The position numbers were made by a program, and so were the translations under genes. 18,882 nt of DNA from Desulfobacter sp. GTDB taxonomy: Bacteria; Desulfobacterota; Desulfobacteria; Desulfobacterales; Desulfobacteraceae. Shown piece by piece: positions 1 through 6,741 of this stretch. The notes under the pieces were generated by a model. It did no database searches, had not been told where the DNA came from, and worked only from the letters and a program-made list of their open reading frames with translations. The stretch is from contig JAQYWJ010000020.1 in NCBI GenBank assembly GCA_030145005.1, positions 1-18,882 on the forward strand. Direction: 5' to 3'. Position 1 is the first letter of the stretch; every line of letters starts with the position of its first letter.

Positions 1-1131
1 AAGCAAGGGGCCCATGACTATCTGGTCAAACCCATCAACATGAACACCTTTGCCTCGGCACTGAGAAATGCCCTGGAAATCTGCGCGTTGAGAAATGAAG
101 TCATGACCCTTAAAGGGGTTTCCTTTAACCGGAATCTTAAATATCCGGAACATTTCCAGCACATCATTACCCAAAACCCCACTATGATAGGGCTTTTTCA
201 GTATATTGAGTCCATCTCCAGCAGCCGGGAGCCGGTCCTGATCCTTGGCGAAACCGGTACCGGCAAAGAGCTGATTTCACGCGCCATCCATGATGTATCC
301 GGGCTTGGCGGCCCTTTTGTTACGGTGGATGTGGCAGGACTTGATGACAACCTGTTTTCAGACACGCTTTTCGGTCACAGTAAGGGCGCTTACACCGGGG
401 CGGATAAACATAGAGAGGGGCTGGTGGAAAAGGCGGCGGGCGGATCTTTGTTTTTAGATGAGATCGGGGATCTTTCTGCCGCCTCACAGGTTAAGCTGTT
501 GCGATTAATCCAGGAAGGAATTTTTTACCCTCTGGGATCGGACCGGCCCCAAACCTGCCGGGCACGGATCATATCCGCAACCAATAAATCTCGTAATGCG
601 CTTGCGGCGGTGGACCAGGACCGGTTCAGGTCCGATCTTTTCTTCAGACTTTCCACCCACCTGATCCAGGTTCCCCCGTTACGGGAACGCAAAGAGGACA
701 TCCCCTTGATTGCCGACTATCTAAGGGATCAGGCCGCCAAAGCCATGGGCAAACCCGTTGTTAAAACCGGGGAACAGCTTGCAGCCGTTTTGTCGGCCCA
801 CCCGTTCCCGGGCAATATCAGGGAGCTGAAAACCTATATCTATGATGCGGTGGCACAAAGCACGGACACAAGCCTTAGTGTTGACACTATCCTGGACCGG
901 CTGGCAGATGTCTCGACCGTCTCCCAATCCCAGGCAGCCAATACCGCCCCCACCCGTGACACCGCCCTGGAAGATTTAATGGGCGGGTTTCCCACCCTGA
1001 CGGCACTGACCGAATATGCCATTGACCAAGCCCTGGAGCGCACTGATAATAATCAGAGCCAGGCCGCCAGGCTCCTGGGTATTTCCAAGCAGGCGTTAAG
1101 CAAGCGATTAAAGAAACGGGACAAAAGTTGA
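1..1131 (+). CDS. Sigma-54-dependent response regulator (NtrC family), 5'-truncated by window edge
   Basis: The open frame has no stop back to base 1. The first ATG (40) is internal, because the codons before it read KQGAHDYLVKPIN, the end of a receiver domain with its conserved Lys-Pro. The phosphoacceptor Asp lies outside the window. Numbering from base 1, an AAA+ sigma-54 activator domain follows: Walker A GETGTGKE at about 83-90, the sigma-54 contact loop GAYTGA at about 129-134 (Tyr for the usual Phe of GAFTGA), and Walker B LFLDEIGD near 150. The C-terminus ends in a Fis-type helix-turn-helix (QSQAARLLGISKQALSKR). Such proteins use ATP hydrolysis to open sigma-54 RNA polymerase complexes and usually answer to a histidine kinase, here presumably upstream. 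Its stop codon lies inside the palindrome array that precedes a sigma-54 promoter, so its likely target is the transporter operon downstream (inference). The family is certain; the signal is unknown. Confidence 0.96.
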   Translation, partial: KQGAHDYLVKPINMNTFASALRNALEICALRNEVMTLKGVSFNRNLKYPEHFQHIITQNPTMIGLFQYIESISSSREPVLILGETGTGKELISRAIHDVSGLGGPFVTVDVAGLDDNLFSDTLFGHSKGAYTGADKHREGLVEKAAGGSLFLDEIGDLSAASQVKLLRLIQEGIFYPLGSDRPQTCRARIISATNKSRNALAAVDQDRFRSDLFFRLSTHLIQVPPLRERKEDIPLIADYLRDQAAKAMGKPVVKTGEQLAAVLSAHPFPGNIRELKTYIYDAVAQSTDTSLSVDTILDRLADVSTVSQSQAANTAPTRDTALEDLMGGFPTLTALTEYAIDQALERTDNNQSQAARLLGISKQALSKRLKKRDKS

Positions 1132-1186
1132 CCCTGTGGGTCAATAAAAGTTGACATGGTCAACTATGGTTGACCCAAAAGTTGAC
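1123..1186. promoter_or_regulatory. Palindrome array, probable upstream activating sequence for the sigma-54 regulator
   Basis: AAAAGTTGAC occurs three times (1123-1132, 1146-1155, 1177-1186). Embedded in the array are perfect inverted repeats: TTGACCCTGTGGGTCAA (1128-1144, 7-bp arms, 3-bp spacer) and AGTTGACATGGTCAACT (1149-1165, same geometry). A third, overlapping pair is GGTCAAC/GTTGACC (1158-1164 and 1169-1175). The first two centres are 21 bp apart, two helical turns. The array begins inside the regulator's stop codon and lies about 150-210 bp upstream of the -24/-12 promoter, the usual place for enhancer sites of NtrC-type activators. Binding by the adjacent regulator is inferred. Confidence 0.75.
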
Positions 1187-1251
1187 ACCGCGTCATTCCA
1201 ATCAAGCTTGCGGTTATGAGGCCGGATTTTATAATTTGACAAATTTTTCTG

Positions 1252-1272
1252 CAATGCCGCAGATGGGTAACT
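1252..1272 (-). repeat. Dispersed intergenic repeat, copy 1 (partial)
   Basis: This 21-bp stretch matches the reverse complement of 9484-9504 with two mismatches (shared core GCCGCAGATGGGT). It also forms a small CTGC/GCAG hairpin. It lies between the palindrome array and the sigma-54 promoter and is treated as a fragment of the repeat family seen near 9481, 11446 and 16466. Confidence 0.5.
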
Positions 1273-1332
1273 TTTCGTTCAGATAGAAGTACCGTCCCAC
1301 GCCTTCCTGATTTTTCAACAATATGAAGCGCC

Positions 1333-1348
1333 TGGCACACGCCTTGCT
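1333..1348 (+). promoter_or_regulatory. Sigma-54 (-24/-12) promoter of the transporter operon
   Basis: TGGCACACGCCTTGCT matches the sigma-54 consensus TGGCACRNNNNTTGCW at every defined position. The invariant GG (1334-1335) and GC (1346-1347) are exactly 10 bases apart. Transcription would start near 1359, leaving a leader of about 75 bases before the binding-protein ATG at 1433. The 1187-1332 stretch between operator array and promoter holds no gene; it contains one copy of a dispersed repeat near 1252-1272. Confidence 0.88.
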
Positions 1349-1432
1349 CCTATCCCACATATTACGTTTGAAAAACCGCGTGTGAAAATATCATGATTTG
1401 CATGCCATTTTAACATTCAAAAGGAGGAAAAG

Positions 1433-2674
1433 ATGAAGTTTAATCGTTTTTGGGCCGCAACGGCAGTCGCCGGACTTTTAATCAGCGGACTTATTTTTAC
1501 AGGCCCTGCGGCGGCAGGTGAAACGACCATCAAGATCGGCAACATTATTCCTTTATCGGGCCCCTCTGCCTCTGTAGGACAGCAGGGGAAAAATGCAAGG
1601 GAGATGGCTGTTGAGGAGATCAACGCCGCCGGCGGCATTAAATCCCTGGGGGGCGCCAAACTTGAAATGCTTTATGCCGATTCCGAATCCAAGCCGGAAA
1701 GAGGCGTATCCGAGGCTGAGCGGCTTATTAATACCGAAAAGGTCAACGTACTGACCGGCTGTTGGAACTCTGCGGTGACCTATCCCACCACAGCCGTGGC
1801 TGAACGATATGGGGTGCCTTTTATTGTGCCGGTCTCCGTATCCGACAAAATCACCGAGCAGGGGTTTAAAAACGTATTCCGGATTGCTGCCAAGGACTCC
1901 TGGTGGACCCGGGATCAGTTCGCATTTTTAAAGGATATGCAGACTGAATTCAACACACCCGTTAAAAAACTTGCCTTTGTTTATGAAAACGGTGACTGGG
2001 GAAAAGGCATGGCAGGCCAGTGGAAAATGCTGGCCGAGAAAGACGGATATGAGGTGGTACTGGACGAACCCTATCCCTCCACCGCCACTGACCTGAGCCC
2101 TGTGGTTCAAAAGATCAGACGGTCCCGAGCGGATGTTCTTCTACTGGTTTCCAATGCTGCGGACGCCATTCTTCTGACCAATACACTGGCTGAGTACAAG
2201 GTACGCTTAAAAGCCATTGTGGCGACCGGCGGCGGACATGCTGATCCCTTCTTTATCAAGGCCGTGGGTAAAAATGCCCGGTACCTTTTTGATATTGTGG
2301 AGTGGGAAGCCGACATCAACAAGCCCGGTGCCAAAGAGACCAATGCAAAATACAAGGCCAAATACGGCTATAACCTCACCGGAGAGGCTGTGGATGCCTA
2401 TGTCTCCATGTACGTGATCAAAGATGCCCTGGAACGCGCAGCAAGCTTCGACAAAGACGCCATCCGCAAGGCCCTGGCCGAAACCAACCTCACCTCAGGT
2501 CCCGGCATGATCGTAGGCTATGATGCCGTCCAGTTTGACAACAGCGGCCAGAATTCCCATGCATCACCGGTCATTGTACAGATTAATGATGCCGGCAACG
2601 GCCTTGAAAGAATTACCGTATGGCCCAAAAGCGCCAGACGCGCCGGATACACCCCTGTTTTTCCGAAACCGTAA
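1433..2674 (+). CDS. livK: ABC transporter periplasmic substrate-binding protein (LivJ/LivK-like)
   Basis: This 413-residue type I periplasmic binding protein captures the ligand for the permease/ATPase genes that follow. A Sec signal peptide is visible (basic MKFNR, hydrophobic stretch to about 24, AAA-G cleavage region near 28). The mature part opens TTIKIGNIIPLSGPSAS, typical of Peripla_BP_6 proteins, and includes GYNLTGEAVDAYVSMYVI near the C-terminal lobe. An AGGAGG site (1422-1427) sits 5 bases before the ATG. It is first in a five-gene operon read from the -24/-12 promoter. The family covers branched-chain amino acids but also amides, urea and aromatic acids, so the ligand cannot be named from sequence; the gene symbol reflects family, not proven substrate. 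Confidence 0.92.
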   Translation: MKFNRFWAATAVAGLLISGLIFTGPAAAGETTIKIGNIIPLSGPSASVGQQGKNAREMAVEEINAAGGIKSLGGAKLEMLYADSESKPERGVSEAERLINTEKVNVLTGCWNSAVTYPTTAVAERYGVPFIVPVSVSDKITEQGFKNVFRIAAKDSWWTRDQFAFLKDMQTEFNTPVKKLAFVYENGDWGKGMAGQWKMLAEKDGYEVVLDEPYPSTATDLSPVVQKIRRSRADVLLLVSNAADAILLTNTLAEYKVRLKAIVATGGGHADPFFIKAVGKNARYLFDIVEWEADINKPGAKETNAKYKAKYGYNLTGEAVDAYVSMYVIKDALERAASFDKDAIRKALAETNLTSGPGMIVGYDAVQFDNSGQNSHASPVIVQINDAGNGLERITVWPKSARRAGYTPVFPKP

Positions 2675-2693
2675 AAACGCCCATCCCAATGCC

Positions 2694-2727
2694 CCGCTTT
2701 GAAAAGGCAAACACCTTTTCAAAGCGG
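2694..2727 (+). other. Intercistronic stem-loop between binding protein and permease genes
   Basis: CCGCTTTGAAAAGG (2694-2707) pairs perfectly with CCTTTTCAAAGCGG (2714-2727) around a 6-base loop. No T-run follows, so it is not a normal intrinsic terminator. Its place, 20 bases after the binding-protein stop and 24 before the permease ATG, fits a 3' mRNA-stabilising or attenuating element that lets the binding protein be made in excess over the membrane subunits. Confidence 0.8.
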
Positions 2728-2750
2728 AACATAACCGTCCGGAGAAAAGA

Positions 2751-3638
2751 ATGATCTATTTAATTGAAGATACAATCAACGGCATCCTTATGGGCTCGAT
2801 TTACGGGCTGACCGCCCTTGGATTGACCATCATTTTCGGGGTACTCAAGGTGGTCAACTTTGCCCACGGCACCCTTTTGATGGTCAGTATGTACGCTGCA
2901 TACTGGACTGTTTCCCTGTCAGGGCTTCACCCCTACCTTGCCCTGGTTATAGTTGTTCCGGTCATGTATGTGTTTGGATACTATCTGCAGGATATTGTGA
3001 TAAAGCCCATTTTCAAGGCGGAAAAGGATGTCCGGGAACCCAGCACGGTGATTATCGTCACCACCGGGGTGTGGTATGTGCTGGACAACCTGACCCTGAT
3101 GGTTTTTGGACCCCAGTACCGTTCCCTTCCGGATAACCCGCTCCAGGGAAAAATGATAGAACTCGGGGAGATGTTTATCTCCGTTCCCAAGCTGTGGGGG
3201 GCAATTACCGCTGTTGCAACCGCCTATGCCGTATACTACTTTTTTCAGAAAACAAGGACAGGCCGTGCCATCAGGGCATGCAGCCTTGACCGCGATGCGG
3301 CCAGTCTGTCCGGCATTAACCAGTACAAAATATACAACATGGCCTTTGGTCTTGGTACGGCAGTGACCGGCATTGCGGCCGTCACCCTGGTTCCCTTTTA
3401 CAACACCTTTCCTTCCGTGGGCGTTCTGTTTGATATTAAAGGCTTTATTATTGTGGTGCTAGGCGGGCTCGGCTCCATTCCCGGGGCCATCATCGGCGGA
3501 ATCATTGTCGGGATCATCGAATCCGTGGGTCCCCAGTTCATGACCGCCACATGGACAGAGGCCATTGTATACGGTCTGTTTCTTCTGGTCCTTTTTGTTA
3601 AACCCTCAGGATTGTTCGGAGTAAAATATGACTGGTAA
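2751..3638 (+). CDS. livH: Branched-chain amino-acid-type ABC transporter permease (LivH family)
   Basis: This 295-residue inner-membrane protein has many hydrophobic helices. It opens with the family pattern NGILMGSIYGLTALGLTIIF followed by VVNFAHG, and ends with GGLGSIPGAIIGG and VLFVKPSGLFG. It forms half of the translocation channel with the next gene's product. GGAG (2741-2744) lies 6 bases before the ATG. Its last 11 bases overlap the livM-type start. The hydrophilic EAA-type loop (YFFQKTRTGRAIRACSLD, about residues 163-180) would contact the ATPases. Length is normal for the family. Confidence 0.95.
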   Translation: MIYLIEDTINGILMGSIYGLTALGLTIIFGVLKVVNFAHGTLLMVSMYAAYWTVSLSGLHPYLALVIVVPVMYVFGYYLQDIVIKPIFKAEKDVREPSTVIIVTTGVWYVLDNLTLMVFGPQYRSLPDNPLQGKMIELGEMFISVPKLWGAITAVATAYAVYYFFQKTRTGRAIRACSLDRDAASLSGINQYKIYNMAFGLGTAVTGIAAVTLVPFYNTFPSVGVLFDIKGFIIVVLGGLGSIPGAIIGGIIVGIIESVGPQFMTATWTEAIVYGLFLLVLFVKPSGLFGVKYDW

Positions 3639-4734
3639 ACCCATAACAGGCACAGGGGACAACAACACCCCTTACGAGACGGACGACGCCTTTCTTGACA
3701 GGTCTGCCCTGGCCCGCCAGGTGGTCAAGGATACCATTAACAAGGTACTGCTCGGGGCGGTGCTGATCCTGGTGCTGGCATTGCCGGCAGTCATCACCAG
3801 TCCCACCTGGCTGCATATCATTGTTTTGATATTTTTTTACGCCTATCTAACCACCTCCTGGAATATGGTGGGCGGATTTGCAGGCGTGCTGCCTTTGGGG
3901 CATGCCGTATTTTTGGGCATCGGCGCATATACCTCAACGGTGCTTTCCCTCCAGTACGGAATCAGTCCCTGGCTCGGTATGTTCGTTGGCGGTATTTTAG
4001 CGGTTGCCGCCGGCATGGTCATCGGGCTTCCCACCTTGAAAATGCGCGGGGCCTATTTTGCCCTGGCAACCATAGCCTTTGCCGAAGGCGTACGCGTTAT
4101 GGTTGAGAACATAGAATATCTGGGGCCGTTCAAACTCAATGGTCCCCGGGGGTTGCAGATTCCACCCTTGAATATTGGTTGGGGTGATTTTATGTTTTCA
4201 TCCAAGGTGCCGTATTACTACATTATCCTGGTCATGCTGCTGATTATTCTGTTCCTGACTTGGGCTGTTTCCAGATCCAAGCTGGGATATTACCTGACTG
4301 CCGGCGGAGAGGAGCCGGAGGCGGCCCAGGCCCTTGGCGTCAATGTTTCCCGGGCCAAGGTGATTGCCATGGCTTTAAGCTGCTTTTTCACAGCCCTGGC
4401 AGGAACTTTCTACGCTCAGTTCTCTTTGTTTATTCACCCTAAAAGTACCATTTCCCTTGATATATCCTTTGAGATTGCCTTTATCGCTTTGATCGGCGGC
4501 AGAGGATCCATTGCAGGGCCTGTTTTGGGGGCACTGCTTCTTCGACCGGTCAGTGACCTGTCAAGAATTTATTTTGGAGATATTCTGCCCGGGATGCATC
4601 TGGTGATATACGGTGTTGTGCTCATTCTTGTGATGATCTATCAACCCCGGGGGCTGCAGGAACCCTTGACCCGGATATACGACAGGGTGGTAAATCGTAT
4701 GGCCGCCGGCTTTATCAAAGGAGGGGATAAATGA
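3628..4734 (+). CDS. livM: Branched-chain amino-acid-type ABC transporter permease (LivM family)
   Basis: This 368-residue multi-helix membrane protein is the second permease. LivM-family landmarks are YLTTSWNMVGGFAGVLPLGHA (about 72-92), GLPTLKMRGAYFALATIAF (about 131-149) and ALIGGRGSIAGPVLGALLL near residue 290. The N-terminus carries about 45 mostly polar residues before the first helix, longer than in many relatives. The ATG at 3628 is supported by GGAG at 3618-3621 and by an 11-base overlap with livH, which implies translational coupling. It ends with an ATGA overlap into the first ATPase gene. Confidence 0.94.
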   Translation: MTGKPITGTGDNNTPYETDDAFLDRSALARQVVKDTINKVLLGAVLILVLALPAVITSPTWLHIIVLIFFYAYLTTSWNMVGGFAGVLPLGHAVFLGIGAYTSTVLSLQYGISPWLGMFVGGILAVAAGMVIGLPTLKMRGAYFALATIAFAEGVRVMVENIEYLGPFKLNGPRGLQIPPLNIGWGDFMFSSKVPYYYIILVMLLIILFLTWAVSRSKLGYYLTAGGEEPEAAQALGVNVSRAKVIAMALSCFFTALAGTFYAQFSLFIHPKSTISLDISFEIAFIALIGGRGSIAGPVLGALLLRPVSDLSRIYFGDILPGMHLVIYGVVLILVMIYQPRGLQEPLTRIYDRVVNRMAAGFIKGGDK

Positions 4735-5456
4735 ATCTTCTTGAACTAAAGGATGTGACCAAGCAGTTTGGCGGCCTTACGGCGGTGGACAGGTTGAGTC
4801 TGTCCATGGGAAAAGGCGAAATTCTCGGGGTTATTGGTCCCAACGGCGCAGGAAAGTCCACGGCATTTAACTGCATTGCAGGGGTGTTTCCCCCCACAAA
4901 AGGTGAGGTGGTTTTTGACGGGCAGGTGATCAATGGGCAAAAACCCTGGGATTTGTGCAAAAAAGGGATCGCCCGTACATTTCAGATCGTTAAACCCTTT
5001 GCGTCTAAAAGCGTACTTTATAATGTTACGGTGGGGGCCTTTGCCACTACGTCCGGCAGGGCCGAAGCTGAGGCCAAGGCCATTGAAGTGCTGAAATTGC
5101 TCAATTTTGACGATAAAAAGGATACCAAATCATCGGATTTGACAATTGCGGACAGAAAACGCCTGGAGATTGCCAGGGCCCTGGCCACAGAGCCAAGACT
5201 TCTGCTGTTGGATGAGGTGATGGCAGGCCTGCGGCCGGCTGAGGTGGATGAAATGGTGGAAATTATAAGATTTCTGCGTGAGCAGGGCATCACCATTCTG
5301 GTAATTGAACATATCATGCGGGCCATCATGGCGTTATCCGACCGTATTGTTGTCATTCATTTCGGGAAAAAAATCGCAGAGGGAACACCCGAAAAGGTGG
5401 CGTCCGACGAAAACGTGATCAAAGCATATCTGGGAGATGAATATGGGGTTTCTTGA
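4731..5456 (+). CDS. livG: ABC transporter ATP-binding protein (LivG family)
   Basis: This 241-residue cytoplasmic ATPase powers the transporter as a heterodimer with the next gene's product. Walker A GPNGAGKST is at 36-44, the Q-loop glutamine near 85, Walker B LLLLDE ends at 161-162 and the H-loop histidine is in VIEHIMR. The ABC signature is not LSGGQ: the equivalent stretch reads LTIADRKRLEIARALA (137-152), and the Walker B proline is replaced (DEVMAG for DEPAAG). The stretch still aligns with LivG proteins, so this is a divergent subfamily rather than a broken gene. Start: ATGA overlap with the permease stop and GGAGG at 4720-4724. Confidence 0.94.
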   Translation: MNLLELKDVTKQFGGLTAVDRLSLSMGKGEILGVIGPNGAGKSTAFNCIAGVFPPTKGEVVFDGQVINGQKPWDLCKKGIARTFQIVKPFASKSVLYNVTVGAFATTSGRAEAEAKAIEVLKLLNFDDKKDTKSSDLTIADRKRLEIARALATEPRLLLLDEVMAGLRPAEVDEMVEIIRFLREQGITILVIEHIMRAIMALSDRIVVIHFGKKIAEGTPEKVASDENVIKAYLGDEYGVS

Positions 5457-6153
5457 GGTAAATAATATTGATGTCAGCTATGGGGATGTCCAGGTCATTT
5501 TTGACCTGTCCATGCACATTGAAGAAGGTGAAGTGGTGTCCATCATCGGCGGAAACGGCGCCGGGAAATCCACATTGCTTCGCACCATATCAGGGCTGAT
5601 GAAACCGTCTTCCGGCCGAATCACCTTTAAGGGCAGTTCCATGCATACCCTGCCCCCCGAAGAGATTGTCAATCATGGTATTGTCCATGTCCCGGAGGGG
5701 CGCAGGCTTTTCTCTCTGATGACCATAAAAGACAACCTCATTGTGGGTGCCTATAATAAGGAAGCAGACAAGTACAAAGAACAGACCCTGGCTCAGGTAT
5801 ATGAAATGCTGCCACGATTGAAAGAGCGGGAAAATCAAACCGCCCTGACCATGTCCGGTGGGGAGCAGCAGATGGTGGCCATTGGCCGGGGACTTATGGC
5901 CAGGCCCAAAATCCTGATGCTGGATGAACCTTCCCTTGGACTGGCCCCTGTTTTGGTTAACAGCATTTTTGAGACCATCCGGAAAATCGCCGACCAGGGC
6001 ACCACCGTGCTGCTGGTTGAACAGGATGTAAACCATTCACTGCGCTTATCAGACCGGGGCTATGTGCTGGAACACGGCAGAATTGCCCTGGAGGGCAGGG
6101 CGGATGAACTTTTAGGTAATCCCCACATTAAAGAGGCTTATTTGGGGATATAG
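5443..6153 (+). CDS. livF: ABC transporter ATP-binding protein (LivF family)
   Basis: This second ATPase is 237 residues from ATG 5443. Walker A GGNGAGKST is at 36-44, signature MSGGEQQM at 137-144, Walker B ILMLDEPSLGLAP with Asp161/Glu162, and the H-loop follows VLLVEQDVNH, where Gln replaces Glu as is normal in LivF. An ATG at 5437 is also in frame, but the Shine-Dalgarno GGGAG (5432-5436) would touch it; with 5443 the spacing is 6, so 5443 is preferred. It overlaps the end of livG by 14 bases. Its canonical signature complements the degenerate one in LivG. It is the last gene of the operon. Confidence 0.95.
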   Translation: MGFLEVNNIDVSYGDVQVIFDLSMHIEEGEVVSIIGGNGAGKSTLLRTISGLMKPSSGRITFKGSSMHTLPPEEIVNHGIVHVPEGRRLFSLMTIKDNLIVGAYNKEADKYKEQTLAQVYEMLPRLKERENQTALTMSGGEQQMVAIGRGLMARPKILMLDEPSLGLAPVLVNSIFETIRKIADQGTTVLLVEQDVNHSLRLSDRGYVLEHGRIALEGRADELLGNPHIKEAYLGI

Positions 6154-6165
6154 CCGTGACTTTTT

Positions 6166-6195
6166 CTCAGGCCCCCTTTTTGGGGGCTTTCTGAG
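6166..6195 (+). terminator. Terminator-like hairpin after the transporter operon
   Basis: GCCCCC (6171-6176) pairs with GGGGGC (6182-6187) across TTTTT. An outer CTCAG/CTGAG pair (6166-6170, 6191-6195) extends the stem with a 3-base T bulge. The T-run after the inner stem is only three bases, so termination strength is uncertain, but the place just after the last operon gene is right. Confidence 0.65.
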
Positions 6196-6218
6196 CCCAC
6201 CCCTCCACAACATAAATA

Positions 6219-6236
6219 GGGGACAGACCACGTTTT
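6219..6236 (-). repeat. Short motif at the 3' side of the tnpA remnant
   Basis: On the - strand this reads AAAACGTGGTCTGTCCCC and starts two bases after the stop of the tnpA remnant. I recall close variants of this motif next to REP-associated (Y1) transposase genes in other genomes. It matches the RAYT-like C-terminus of the adjacent remnant and may mark the element's edge; this rests on memory, not a search. Confidence 0.45.
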
Positions 6237-6237
6237 A

Positions 6238-6522
6238 TCAATTTTTTGTCCTCGGTCTGCCGGCTTTACCCGGAAAAGCACGCCTGCCCAGCATTATGCT
6301 GATTTCATCCTGAAATCGTTTGGCTCCCAATGCAAAATTTCCATTCGTGGCTTTTCTGATTTGATCTATCTCACATCCTTTCTGGCTGGAGAATAGCCTA
6401 ATGCAGTTGCTGACCTCTGTTCCCACAGGTCCGGTCAATATTCTGTACCTATACTTTGGTACCCAAACAATGTGGTATTGGCAATGCCATATCGTTTGTG
6501 ATAGTTTTCGAAATCGATTCAT
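6238..6522 (-). pseudogene. tnpA: Chimeric IS200/RAYT-type transposase remnant
   Basis: The frame encodes 94 residues and keeps an upstream ribosome site (AAGGAG 6 bases before the ATG, - strand). Residues 1-53 (YHIVWVPKYRYRILTG ... SSQKGCEID) match the N-terminus of IS200-type Y1 transposases. The sequence then jumps to IRKATNGNFALGAKRFQDEI and LGRRAFPGKAGRPR, which looks like the C-terminus of REP-associated Y1 transposases. The HUH metal-binding motif, which normally follows the KGCEI region, and the catalytic tyrosine are both missing. It therefore cannot cut DNA by itself. It looks like a deletion that fused two related transposase genes in frame, with the junction near 6360-6368. Confidence 0.75.
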
Positions 6523-6610
6523 TTATTACTCCTTGATCTTCGTTGTGGGAACAACTTGATCATTGAGTAATATTGAGTCGTACAGATGGCAAAGCCACTG
6601 CACTCTGACC

Positions 6611-6714
6611 TAGCCCATAGGGCCAGGGTTTCTACGTCAGACTAAGCAGTTTGTTCGGGCACACTCTATGAAGCAGGAATTTCTCATCATTCACACCCAA
6701 TAGGTAAGAATGAG
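6611..6714 (+). mobile_element. tnpB 3' tail and right-end (omega-RNA-like) relic of an IS605-type element
   Basis: Frame 6614-6703 ends QTKQFVRAHSMKQEFLIIHT and a stop, resembling the low-complexity tail of TnpB proteins; nothing of the TnpB nuclease core remains. The DNA keeps a GAAGCAGGAA box (6670-6679), which is typical of IS605-type right ends and of the overlapping omega RNA, followed by a TCATTC/GAATGA stem (6687-6692 and 6708-6713). The same box occurs in the relic near 16158. With the tnpA remnant on its left in divergent orientation, this is best read as an IS605-like element that lost tnpB. It lies 28 bases upstream of the next gene. The 6523-6610 interval between the two remnants shows no gene. 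Confidence 0.55.
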
Positions 6715-6741
6715 TAAGAAGAAAGGAACAGAAAGCACCCC

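Noticed and set aside
1123..1186. CRISPR-like repeats
   Set aside because: The repeats are only 10 bp, unevenly spaced and palindromic around 3-bp centres; they fit operators. No other direct-repeat array was seen in the window.
1230..1241. TATAAT (1230-1235) and TTGACA (1236-1241) upstream of the transporter operon, as a sigma-70 promoter
   Set aside because: The order is wrong for one promoter, and neither has a convincing partner box at 16-18 bases. The -24/-12 site at 1333 is far better.
2694..2727. Rho-independent terminator after the binding-protein gene
   Set aside because: No T-run follows the stem and the permease gene continues the operon, so it is listed as an intercistronic stem-loop.
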